Shown: positions 30,202 to 39,251 of the stretch, piece by piece
Numbering within the stretch: the first letter of the stretch is position 1
Layout of the letters: each line of letters opens with the position of its first letter
Assembly: GCA_045107135.1 (NCBI GenBank)
Contig: JASFZI010000098.1
Location: 1-39,251 of the forward strand
DNA length: 39,251 nucleotides
From: UBA6164 sp045107135
GTDB lineage: Bacteria; Patescibacteriota; Gracilibacteria; BD1-5; UBA6164
Reading direction: 5' to 3'
Made by a program: the position numbers and the translations under genes
Notes under the pieces: generated by a model
What the model was told of the DNA's origin: nothing
What the model saw: the letters and a program-made list of their open reading frames with translations, nothing else
Database searches by the model: none

Positions 30202-31623
30202 TTAAATTCACATACTATCTCTAATAATGTTTACTTCATGTAATAATCATTGATCTTTAGAAATTAATTTTTCTAGTTTTTTACAAGAATATAGAACAGC
30301 TGCATGATTTCTTCAAGAAAATATATTACCTATTCTTTGGTAAGTATAATGCATTTTTGTTTTTAATAAGTACATTGATACTTGTCTAGGAATCATAAAT
30401 TCTTTTTTTCTATTGCTTCATAAAATTCATTCAGTTTCAATCCCGAAATGTTCTCACACTTTAGTTATAATATCTTCATAACTTTTAATAGTTGTTTTTT
30501 GAGGAGTTCTAACACTTCATAGAATATCAGTAGTAAAACTAAGTTTTTTAAGCTTTTCAGCTATTCTTGGAAGAGTTGGAGTATTTCATGTTAATTCATA
30601 TTCAGCAATCATTTGATTAAGAACTCATTCTAATTCTCTTACATTTTCAGTAACGTTAGCTGCTATAAATTCAGCTACATCTTGAGGAATCATAAATTCT
30701 TTAGCTCTAGCTTTTTCTTGTAGTATAGCAAGTCTAGTTTCAAAATCCGGTCTTCATATATCAACAGTTATACCCCATTCAAATCTACTTCTAAGTCTTG
30801 GTTCTAAATTTTCTAATTCTTTAGGAGCTCTATCTCAAGATATTATTATTTGTTTGTTTGATTCATATAATATATTAAATATATTATATAATTCATTCTG
30901 AGTCTGTTCTTTTTTAGCTAAAAATTGAACATCATCAATTATTAATACATCCATTTCTCTATATTTCATTCTTAATCTTTCTATACTTCTTTTTTTAACA
31001 GCTGAAACATATTCTGTAATAAATTTATCAGCAGTTGTATAAACTATATTTTTGTCTTTAAACTTTTTTGCAATATCATTTCATGCTGATCTTAATAAAT
31101 GAGTTTTACCTAATCAAACATCTCAATATATATATAAAGGATTATAAGATTTACCTGGATTTCTACATACAGCTTCACATGCTGAATATGCTAATTGATT
31201 ATCAGCTCATACAACAAAATTAGCAAAATTATATCTCTCATTTAAAGATTTAATATTTGACCTAGATTTTCCAGATATATTATATAATTCAGCCGATTTT
31301 TTAGATTTTTTAGATTTTGTTGCTTCTTTATAAAAAGTTGAACAATCTATTACATCTGTATTAGATGGATTATCTATTTGATTATCAATTTTAAATACAA
31401 TTCTTTCTAAGTCTTTATTCTCAATCTTAGAAGCTTCAAATACCTCATTGTAAAATTTTGCTTCTAGATTGTCTTTCATAAAACTAGATACAACTCAAAA
31501 GACTATTTCTTTATCATTAAACTCTAGTATTGACATTTTTCTAAAGTAAACCAAAAAGTCTTGTTTCTTTAATTTATCTATTATATTAACTACTATATTT
31601 TTAAGTTTGTATTGTTTTTGCAT
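30202..31623 (-). CDS. dnaA: chromosomal replication initiator DnaA
   Basis: 473 aa initiator ATPase that opens oriC. Domain I is at residues 1 to about 90, then a charged Lys/Ser linker (KEATKSKKSKKSAELY). The AAA+ core has Walker A GDVGLGKTH (Lys173), Walker B (VLIIDDVQFLAKKEQTQ), the sensor (PRLRSRFEWG) and the lid. The C-terminal helix-turn-helix carries the DnaA signature (GNIFSGRNHAAVLYSCKKL). The ATG is the first in frame. The gene ends 24 bp from the right IS end. dnaN is not adjacent. Confidence 0.96.
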
Positions 31624-31886
31624 TTATTTTTAGCTTGGTAAATGTATATTATAATGTAAATTCTTCTAACGTCACTATATCCTAAAATTTTCATCTGCTA
31701 ACCATTTTTTAACTGCAAATAGTTTAACTGAATAAAAATAATAGTCAAAATTATATTTTTGCTTGACGTCATTTGATGTTTAAAAAATGTAAACAAAGAA
31801 GTACTGCCTCTTGAAGTAGAACACAATAGTTAGTTTTTAACATTTTTAATAAAACAATTTTTAATAAAAATTTAATGCAAAAATAA
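31624..31886. other. dnaA-rnpB intergenic region, possible origin or regulatory region
   Basis: 263 bp without a gene, the largest gene-free and element-free gap in the window. It contains a minus-strand TATAAT 25-30 bp before dnaA (31648-31653) with a poor -35, the perfect 8-bp palindrome TGACGTCA, and near its right side A/T-only repeats (TTTTTAATAAAA twice). No TTATCCACA-like DnaA box was found, so an origin is not supported beyond position next to dnaA. Confidence 0.35.
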
Positions 31887-31915
31887 TTGGGAAAAAAGAC
31901 TTTTTTATATATAAT
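31887..31915 (+). promoter_or_regulatory. promoter of the RNase P RNA gene
   Basis: TTGGGA (31887-31892), 17 bp, perfect TATAAT (31910-31915), 6-7 bp before the first conserved base of the RNA. The best sigma-70-type match in the window. Confidence 0.75.
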
Positions 31916-31918
31916 GTC

Positions 31919-32336
31919 GCAGTGAGGGTAGGTATCTACTGTCCCATAAAATTGGGAGAGAGGAAAGTCTGGACATCATGAGGAAAGCGTAGAAGATAAC
32001 AACTTCGGTTTAAGTATATAATAAATAAAGCTTAAAAACCACTAGTGCCACAGAAACTATACTATCCTATTTATAGGAGAAAGATGAAAAGTCATCAGGT
32101 GTTATGTATTATTACTACTAAACTTGTTTTAGTCAGATTTTATTTAGCTACAGATGAATACTTACAAATATGTAAGTTATTGGTAAACTGTACGTGATGC
32201 AATGGGAATGGTCCTGCAAGCTTATTCATTTCCTCTATTGTTTGATTGCAGGATACTCAGCTTGAGTTTATGGGTGACTATAAACCTAGATAGATTGATA
32301 CCTAGATACAAAATCCGGCTTATTACTCTCACATTT
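31919..32336 (+). ncRNA. rnpB: RNase P RNA (catalytic RNA for tRNA 5' processing)
   Basis: Bacterial type A-like RNA of about 415 nt. The P4/CR-I signature GAGGAAAGTCTGGACATC lies at about 31968-31985, and the 3' signature ACAAAATCCGGCTTA, which closes P4 and the end, lies near 32308-32322. The termini pair as GTGAG (31922-31926) with CTCAC (32328-32332). The internal GTGATGCAATGGGAATGG segment resembles the P10/11 region. Ends are approximate. The adenylate kinase gene starts about 20 bp after, without an obvious terminator. Confidence 0.93.
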
Positions 32337-32356
32337 TAAATATAACAAAATAAAAA

Positions 32357-32965
32357 ATGAAATTAGTATTTACATGAATCCAAGGATGTTGAAAATGAAC
32401 ACAAGCAAGATTATTAGTTGAAAAGTATGGTTTTACATTGCTTGAAATGGGACAGGAGCTTAGAAATATTATTGCTTCAGGAAATGAATTATGAAATAAA
32501 ATAAAATGAATAATAGAAGCTTGAAATCTAGTTCGTCCGGAAATTGTATGAGACGTAATGAAAGAAATACTAGAAAAACAAACAAATGAAAATCTTATTT
32601 TGGATGGTTTTATTAGAAACGAATGAAATAAAAAATCATTTGAAGAAATAATTACAGATTATAAAGTTGTTTTTTTTGAATTATCAAAAGAAAAAGCAAT
32701 TGATAGATTATTATGAAGAATGTATAATCCTACTTCTTGAGAAACATTCCCTTCATGAACTATTAATGATCCTTCTACATGAAAAATATTAATAAAAAGA
32801 AAGGATGATAATGTAGAAGCAATTTTAAAAAGAATTGAGGAGTTTATGAATAATACTCTTCCAATTGCAAAAAAACAAAAAGAAGAATGAAAAGTGATTT
32901 CAGTAAATGCTGATCAATCAATTGAGGATTTTGCAAGTGAAATGGTAGAAAAATTATGACTATAA
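32357..32965 (+). CDS. adk: adenylate kinase
   Basis: ATP + AMP to 2 ADP, nucleotide homeostasis. 202 aa. P-loop GIQGCGKGTQ (residues 7-16, where GAPGSGKGT is usual), the AMP-binding region (EMGQELRNIIASGNELGNKI), the NMP motif LILDGFIRNEGNKKSF and a short LID region (GRMYNPTSGETFPSGTIND) without zinc cysteines. The C-terminus is a helix ending EMVEKLGL. 10 bp before the methyltransferase gene and probably co-transcribed with it and perhaps with rnpB. Confidence 0.93.
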
Positions 32966-32975
32966 TATTTTAATA

Positions 32976-34142
32976 ATGATTTGATTTCAATTAGGTAGAG
33001 AATATAAGTTAAGTATTGCTGAAATTTTGTCAGTTTTTCCAGAATGAAAAACTGTCAATTTTGATACTAATTTTCTTATATTAGATAATGTTACAGAGGA
33101 AAAAATATTGGAAAAGGCCAATAATCTTTGATGAACAATAAAAATAGTAAAAATTTGTGAGTGTGAAATCGAAAATGAATGGATTTCAAATATAACTAAG
33201 GAAGCACTTAAAAGTGAATGAAAATTTAAATATTGATTAAGTGTTTTCTGAAAAAAAATAAATCTTAAAAAAATATTAATTTCTCAGAAAAAAGAATTAA
33301 AAGCAAATAAAATTTCTTCTAGATTTATAAATAAAGATTTTAAAAACCTAAATTCTGCACAAATAACTTGAGAAAAATTAATTTTCAAAAAAACGGATTT
33401 TAATTATTTATATACAAGTGATAATGTTTATTTTTGAATATGAATATGGGTACAAAATATAAATGAATATTCAAAAAGAGATTATTCTAAAGATAGAGAC
33501 ATGCAAACAGGTATGCTTCCACCAAAATTATGTCAAATGATGTTAAATTTAGCTTGATGAGAGGTTGTTTATGATCCATTTGTATGATTATGAACAATTC
33601 TTATTGAATCCATTTTAATGTGAAATAAAAAGGTATATGGAAGTGATTTAAGTGATAGAATGATTGAAAAAACATCTAATAATATTAATAGTTTTATTGA
33701 GACTAATAATTTATCATTAGATGATTCAAAAATTATTAAATTAAATGCTAAATTCATCGATGAATCTGAAATATTATTAGAAAAAAATATTGATTCAATT
33801 GTAACAGAATGATACCTAGGTGAAATAATGACTCAGAAAAACATTTCACATGAGAGAATTGATAAGCAAAAAAAATCATTAATTGAGTTATATAATAGAT
33901 ATTTCGAATGATTAACTAAAATTAACTATAAGTGAAACTTAATAATGTGCTTTCCTTTTTGGGAAATGAAGTGAAAATACATATATTTTAGTGAAATATA
34001 TGATGTAATTAAAAAATATTGTATTATTGACGACTTGTTCCCTGTTTGATTAGAATTAGATCCAACAAAAGCTTGAAGTTTATTATATAAAAGAGAAAAA
34101 CAGTTAGTTTGAAGAGAAATTTTTAAACTAAGATTAAGATAA
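32976..34142 (+). CDS. THUMP/Trm11-like RNA methyltransferase
   Basis: 388 aa, SAM-dependent, probably tRNA guanine-N2 methylation as in Trm11/TrmG10 proteins. The start MIGFQLGREYKLSIAEILSV matches the family opening. A THUMP-like N-terminal half is followed by the methylase domain from RDMQTGMLPPKLCQMMLNLA, with SAM motif I YDPFVGLGTILIES. The catalytic position, (D/N)PPYG in Trm11 and EPYLG in related forms, reads TEGYLGEI here. It ends 4 bp before the convergent miaB stop, with no terminator between. Confidence 0.82.
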
Positions 34143-34146
34143 AAAA

Positions 34147-35592
34147 TTATAATAATTTTCATAATAATGCATATTTATCTAGTTTAGTAATTTTTACTTT
34201 CACAAGATCTCAAATTTTAATTCATTCTTTTTTTGAAAAACGGACTTCTTTAAAGTTTCTTGTTCTTCAATAGAATTTATTATCTTTTTCTCATGCTATA
34301 AGTACTTCTTCTTGTCTATTTAGCATTAATTGATTTCTAGATTTTACATTTTTAAGTAATTGATTATTTAAAATATGCCATCTTTCTGCTTTTAACTCAT
34401 TTGATATATCGTCAGGAAAAATTTTAGATGCAATAGTTCATTTTCTGACTGAGTACCTAGCATTAAATGTAAAATCGAAATTACATTCTTTAAAAGATTT
34501 AATAGTTTTTTGAAACATTTCATCTGTTTCTCATGAAAATCAAATTATAATATCAGTAGAAATTGAAAATAGAGGGTCTTTTGATCTTAAGTAAGATACC
34601 ATTTTTTTAAAATCAGAATATTTGTGCCTTCTATTCATTTTTTTAAGCATTTCATCAGATCATGATTGCAAAGCAAAGTGTAAATAATTACACATTTTAT
34701 CTAGCTCAAAATGTGCATCCAGAATATCTTGAGTCATATCATGTGGATTAGATGAGGTAAACCTAATCCTATCAAGTCATTCAATCTTATTTATTTCATC
34801 TAATAATTGTCTAAAAGGTGATTTTCATAATCAATCATTCCATTTTCATTTCTCTTCATTCCAAAATTTTTTATTTATCCATTGTTTTCAGTATGAATTC
34901 ACATTTTGTCAGACAAGAGTTATTTCTTTTGCTCAATTTTTTACTGCCTCTTTAGCTTCAGATACAATATCTTCTATTTGTCTAGATTTCTCCTTTCATC
35001 TGGTATATGGAACTATACAATAAGTACAGTAGTTATCACATCATGTTTGAATAATTATAATTGCCTGAGCAGGATTTTCCCTTAATTGTTTTGCCTTTAA
35101 ATAATCACTAAATTTATGATCTATTCAAATATATTCTCATGTTATTTGTGTTAAAATATGTGGTAAATAATTTGTATCCTCTATTCTTAGTACAAAATCT
35201 AGTTTTCAATTTGCTCTCGGGAAAAGTTTATCATCATTATTATAAATTGCTTTTTTTTCTTTTGTAACTGTTATATTTTTTGCTTTGTTCTTGTCTCTTT
35301 TGTAGTTATTTAGGTATTTTCAACTTAATCATGTTTTTCTAACCATACATCATGTTATTCACACAATAATTTTTTTATTATTATTAGTGTTTTCTAAATT
35401 AATTTTTTTTAGAAATCAAAAAACTCTATCTTCTCATTTTTGTCTTACAGAACATGTATTGAAAATAACCAAATCAGCTTGTTTCCAGTCATTAATCATG
35501 ATAAAACCAGACTGTAGTAAAATCATATTGATTTTTTCACTATCAGCCTGGTTCATTGCACATCAAAATGTTTGAATATAATATTTTTTCAC
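34147..35592 (-). CDS. miaB: MiaB-type tRNA 2-methylthiotransferase (radical SAM)
   Basis: Adds a methylthio group to i6A37 of tRNA. 481 aa. The N-terminal UPF0004 domain has its three cluster cysteines (QTFGCAMN, NTCSVR, TGCMV). The radical SAM motif is CDNYCTYC followed by IVPYTRGKEKSR, the MiaB signature. The C-terminal TRAM domain ends KVKITKLDKYALLGKLL. The start is GTG: the sequence KKYYIQTFGCAMNQADSEK begins directly after it and no ATG is available in frame. Third gene of a minus-strand group (hypothetical, dcd, miaB). Confidence 0.92.
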
Positions 35593-35623
35593 TTTTAATA
35601 TTTATTTTTAAATCTGTAGAATT

Positions 35624-36199
35624 TTAATATAAATCCTTAAAAATTCTACTTTCTTCAGGTAATACTTGATTCATATATTTACTTCATTTTCTTTTATCAT
35701 AAGTATTTTCAACAGTTCAAAGAATTGTTTCAAATGCATATTGACCTATTCTCATTCAAGGATATAAAACTATTGGTAATTCATTAATATTTGTCATTTC
35801 CAATGTAATAGTTCCTTCAAATCATGGATCAACAAATCAAGCTGTTGAATGAATAATAACTCAAAGTCTTCATATAGAACTCCTTCATTCACACCTAGCA
35901 ACCAAATCATATGGAACTTTAATTGTTTCTAATGTAGTTCACAAAACAAAGTCTCAAGGGTGCAGAATAAATCTTTCTCAGTCTTTTCTAGTTACAATTT
36001 CTACGTTATCAATACCGACTCATTTTTTTGAATCAATATATGTTAATTTGTTTGTTCTATATATTTTGAATGTGTTTCATAATCTAAAATCTAAGCTAGC
36101 TGGTCAAACTTGTTCATTAATATCATAGTTTCAATGTGAAACCATTCAAATTTCTCAATTTTTAAGTCTTTTTCTTATTTCTGAATCTGATAAAATCAT
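35624..36199 (-). CDS. dcd: dCTP deaminase
   Basis: dCTP to dUTP, supplying dTMP synthesis. 191 aa trimeric dUTPase-fold enzyme. Seen: MILSDSEIRKRLKNGEIG at the start, the block GPASLDFRLGNTFKIY, the catalytic/substrate block RSSIGRLGVIIHSTAGFVDP then GFEGTITLEM, and the C-terminal YDKRKGSKYMNQVLPEESRI. Whether it also has the dUTPase activity of bifunctional Dcd-Dut cannot be told. 31 bp before miaB, 21 bp after the small anchored protein gene. Confidence 0.94.
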
Positions 36200-36220
36200 A
36201 TGTATAAGTGTAAAAATAAA

Positions 36221-36772
36221 TTAATCTGTTGCTCATGTATTTGTTGTTTCATCAATGATTCAAGTCCCTATTAGATTGTCTCTAATTTCTGAAAAAGTAT
36301 CAATTGTATTTTGAATACCATCAGTTGTTCCAGAATTTGTTAGTTTTTCAGTAATTCATGAAAAAGCTTCAATAGTATCCCTAACATCTTGAATCACTCA
36401 CGAGTTTGTATCTATGTATTCTTTTATGTTTTCATATCAATCTTTAACATTATTAAATGTATCTTCTGCTCATGATAATGTTTCTCTAATTTCATCAATT
36501 TGTTTTTTTGTATAATCAACTCAAATATCAAAGTTTTCTTTGAAGTTTAGTGCTCAGCTATGAATAGCATCATATGCATTTCTTAACTCAGCTTTTGTTG
36601 GGATATCAGTAACTGTATCATCAAATGTTGATTTAAATCATAAAATAAACTCATTAAATCATTTTATTCAAAGAACCTTTTCAATAGCTCAAGCTACAAT
36701 AGGAGCTTTAAAAATCAGCAAAATATAGACAGTAAAGAATATAAGAATTGACAAAAGAAGTTTTCTAATCAT
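36221..36772 (-). CDS. small membrane-anchored helical protein
   Basis: 183 aa, unknown family. One N-terminal membrane helix (about residues 5-27), then a region that appears helical throughout, with repeated amphipathic segments spaced about 25 residues apart (for example VDYTKKQIDEIRETLSGAED, then FNNVKDGYENIKEYIDT). It resembles apolipoprotein- or YtxH-like surface helices in style only. It heads the dcd-miaB group. A terminator-like palindrome ends 10 bp before its ATG. Confidence 0.7.
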
Positions 36773-36782
36773 ATCTTATAAT

Positions 36783-36822
36783 AAAAAATAAAGTATATTT
36801 AGTTAAATATACTTTATTTTTT
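36783..36822 (-). terminator. terminator after the zinc-ribbon gene
   Basis: Perfect 18-bp stem (AAAAAATAAAGTATATTT and complement), loop AGTT, T tract on the minus strand, 13 bp after the stop at 36836 and 10 bp before the next ATG. Confidence 0.82.
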
Positions 36823-36835
36823 TAAAGAATCAAGA

Positions 36836-37207
36836 TTATTTGTTATCTCATAGCAGATCTGAAACATTTAATTTATTTTTTCTTAAATTTTTATTCAAGT
36901 CAACTATTTCTGTATCATTGATAATTTTTTGTGTATTAAGAATTTTTCAATCTTTTAAAGCTAATGAATTTTTCAATTTTTGAATATTCTCTAAAGAAAT
37001 ATTCTTATTATTTAAATCTATAGATAGAACTTCTGTTTTAACCATAGAATGTTTTCAGCATTTAGAACACTCAATATCTATGTTAATTGTAGATCAAGCT
37101 GCTCAAATAATATCTATATTAACGTCTGTAACTCATGAGGTACATTCAGGACACCTATAAGACTTTATTAATGATTCTATCATTCATTTTAATGATTGGT
37201 AATTCAT
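36836..37207 (-). CDS. zinc-ribbon protein of unknown function
   Basis: 123 aa. Four cysteines form a ribbon: C-P-E-C (YRCPECTSG) and, about 25 residues later, C-S-K-C (IECSKCGKHS). The rest is polar and ends KNKLNVSDLLGDNK. No other domain. Ribbons of this type bind nucleic acid or act as protein adaptors. It stands alone between gltX and the anchored protein gene, with an imperfect dyad upstream (37269-37294). Function unknown. Confidence 0.75.
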
Positions 37208-37268
37208 TCTTCTAAAATTATAATTTAATTTACACAATTATTCTAACATAAGCTATGATATATATCAA

Positions 37269-37294
37269 GTCAGTATTTAATATAAAGTATTGAC
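37269..37294. promoter_or_regulatory. imperfect dyad upstream of the zinc-ribbon gene
   Basis: GTCAGTATTT...AAAGTATTGAC with one bulged base, between gltX and the zinc-ribbon ATG. There is no T tract, so it is more operator-like than terminator-like. Weak. Confidence 0.25.
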
Positions 37295-37301
37295 AAATAT
37301 C

Positions 37302-38777
37302 TTAATAATTATCTAATACATTTTGTATTCTTGATATTGATTTATCTGTTCATAGTATATAAATCAATTCTAAAGCTCATGGAGAAAATCTTTCTCAGCT
37401 TAATGCACATCTTACTGGCCATAAAACCTGACCATTTTTCATTCAAGCCTCCTTTATCTTTTCTATAAAGATATTTTTTATTTCATCAATGGAATCAAAA
37501 TCAGATCATTTATTTTTTAATATATCAAGTGAAATATTAAGAGCGGTTTTAACTATATCTAAATCAACTATCTTCATTTTCTCGTTCATTATCATACTTT
37601 TTTCTGGGACTTTTGAGTCAGAGTAAAAAAAGCTTGTAAATTCTTTGTATTCAGAAAAGTACTTGATTCTAGTTTTTAATTCATTAAATATTTTTTTGTT
37701 ATAATCTTCTGGAAATGATGTTATTTCGTCATAAAATTTTTTATCATATTTTGAAAGATAAACTATTAATTTATCAAAAAGATATTCAGTATCAAGGGTT
37801 TTTAAATAATGACTATTAAAGAAGTTTAATCTATCAACATCAAAAATAGCTCACGCTTTATGAACATGATTTAAATCAAATCTTTCAATTAATTCGTTCA
37901 TAGTAAAAAATTCCTCAGTTGTCTTTGGATTCCATCATAGTAAAGAAATATAATTAATTAATGCTTCTGTTAAATATCATTTTTCAATATATTTTTCTAC
38001 AGCAACATCTCATGTTCTTTTTGATAATTTTTTCTTATCATTTCATAGTAATAATGGAATATGAGCAAAAATTGGTGCTTCCCATCAAAAATAATCATAC
38101 ATTATTATATGTTTTGGAGTGCTTGGAGTCCATTCATCTCATCTAATAACATGAGTTACTCACATTAAATGGTCATCAACCACATTAGCTAAATGGTATG
38201 TAGGAAATCAGTCTGTTTTTAATAATACTTGTTCATCAACATCTTTTGAAGGCACCTTTATTCTTCCCTTTACTACATCATCAAATTCAATAATAATATT
38301 TTCAGGCACTTTTAATCTTACAGTATAATTTGATCAAGAATCTAGTTTTTCTTTAATTTCATCTTTAGATAAATATCTACATTTTTTGTCATATTTTGTA
38401 GGTAATCATAAACTTCTTTGTTCTTCTCTTAATTCAGTTAATCTTTCACTACTACAAAAACAATAATATGCTTTATCTTTTTCCAATAATTCATCAATAT
38501 ATTTTCTGTAAATTTCAAGCCTTTCTGACTGATAATAAGGCCCTTTATCTCAGGGGTTATTAGGTCATTCGTCTGGAATTAATCAAACAGAAGCTAATAC
38601 TTTTAGCATATTTTCAATACTTCATTCAACTAATCTTGTTCTGTCAGTATCCTCAACTCTAAGCATAAACTTACCATTATTTTTTTTTGCAAATAAATAA
38701 TTGTAAAGTACTGTCCTTAAGCTTCAAATATGTAAATATCATGTAGGACTAGGAGCAAATCTTGTAATAACGATCAT
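37302..38777 (-). CDS. gltX: glutamyl-tRNA synthetase
   Basis: Class I synthetase charging tRNA-Glu (and tRNA-Gln in genomes without GlnRS). 491 aa. HIGH motif PTGYLHIGSLRTVLYN with TGA-encoded glycines, FMLRVEDTDRTRLVEGSIE, the tRNA-contact region THVIRGDEWTPSTPKHI, the KMSKS equivalent KKLSKRTGDVAVEKY and the helical anticodon-binding C-terminus. The start ATG of MIVITRFAPSPTG is chosen because it directly precedes the conserved block; an ATG 10 bp further upstream is out of frame. Confidence 0.96.
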
Positions 38778-38922
38778 GTTTTGTCATTAAATAAGTAATA
38801 TGTTATTTACAGTTTAAATAGTTTTCAGCATTTGTAAAGTCAAAAATATAACTTTAAATAGCTTTTTTCATCATTATTTGTTAATATATAAATATAGTAC
38901 TTAATTTATAAAAAAATAACCT

Positions 38923-39251
38923 ATGATTTACTGACAAGCAAAAGAAATTGAATCAACTTTGATTCCTACTGTTATTGATAAATGACCTAACTGAGAAAGA
39001 GCTTATGATATATATTCTAGGTTATTGGAAGATAGAATTATATTTTTATGAGACGCAATTAATAGTACAGTAGCAAATACTGTTATAGCACAATTATTAT
39101 TTCTTGAAAAACAGGATCCAAAATGACCAATCATAATGTATGTTAATACTCCTGGTTGACATGTTACAGCATGATTAGCTATATATGATACTATACAATA
39201 TATCTCTTGCCCAGTGACAACTGTTTCAATTTGATTGTCTGCATCAATGGG
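38923..39251 (+). CDS. clpP: ATP-dependent Clp protease proteolytic subunit, N-terminal part
   Basis: Serine protease of the Clp machine. 109 residues are visible and the gene runs off the window. It opens with LIPTVIDKGPNGERAYDIYS, then RLLEDRIIFLGDAIN, the block PIIMYVNTPGGHVTAGLAIY and the catalytic motif SIGLSASMG with Ser108 at the edge; the usual GQAASMG here has Leu and Ser substitutions before the nucleophile. The catalytic His and Asp lie outside. The divergent gap 38778-38922 shows only A/T-rich sequence. Confidence 0.95.

Noticed and set aside
31624..31886. DnaA boxes and a confirmed oriC.
   Set aside because: No sequence close to TTATCCACA on either strand was found.
1..39251. 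Mycoplasma-type code 4 (UGA = Trp).
   Set aside because: It would put Trp at invariant glycines of P-loops and SAM motifs, while TGG already encodes Trp at proper places.
1..39251. CRISPR array or tRNA genes.
   Set aside because: No regularly spaced direct repeats and no tRNA-like T-loop/acceptor pattern was seen in the short intergenic gaps.

Overview
The window reads as a very AT-rich chromosome segment from a Candidate Phyla Radiation bacterium that reassigns UGA to glycine (genetic code 25: Gracilibacteria/BD1-5 or Absconditabacteria/SR1). With the standard code nearly every gene is shattered. With TGA read as Gly, long intact genes appear, and TGA falls on invariant glycines (P-loops of PilT, UvrD, DnaA, DnaX and the ABC ATPase; histidine kinase G boxes; SAM-binding motifs). 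TGG is still used for Trp, which excludes the Mycoplasma-type code. Every complete gene ends in TAA except one response regulator, which ends in TAG. All coordinates below use this reading.

Left core (1-10809). A 5' fragment of a UvrD/PcrA helicase (minus) diverges from an RNA m5U methyltransferase, the pilus retraction ATPase PilT and a cNMP-binding/GAF-like protein (plus). Convergent to these is a minus-strand operon: a DUF4012 membrane protein, a short MurE-type ligase, DnaX, Apt and a PriA-like protein that stops after the first helicase lobe.

Accessory block (10881-30178). About 19.3 kb is bounded by inverted IS3-family ends (TGAAGTGACCCC...). A decayed IS3-type transposase lies inside the right end. 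The block holds two OmpR-type two-component systems, an unknown 278-aa protein, a DUF4153-type membrane protein, a RibD_C reductase, an XRE regulator with a membrane partner, a Cys-rich lipoprotein, a TetR-MFP-RND exporter operon and a MacAB-like ABC exporter operon. The most interesting result is in its regulatory DNA. Four promoters share one 34-bp geometry: heptamer, 4 bp, heptamer, 10 bp, then a -10 element. Two carry TTCTTAA repeats (first regulator gene and MacAB-like operon). Two carry TTCAACT repeats (second regulator gene and DUF4153 gene). This wires each two-component system to its own gene and to one membrane-system target. In two of the four cases a long perfect palindrome overlaps the -10 and ends a few bases before the start codon.

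Right core (30202-39251). dnaA (minus), the RNase P RNA gene with a clear promoter, adenylate kinase and a THUMP/Trm11-like methyltransferase (plus), then a minus-strand group of a small anchored coiled-coil-like protein, dCTP deaminase and MiaB, then a zinc-ribbon protein and glutamyl-tRNA synthetase, and finally the 5' part of clpP (plus). No tRNA gene, CRISPR array or intact transposase was seen. Intergenic gaps are short and many stops abut the next start.
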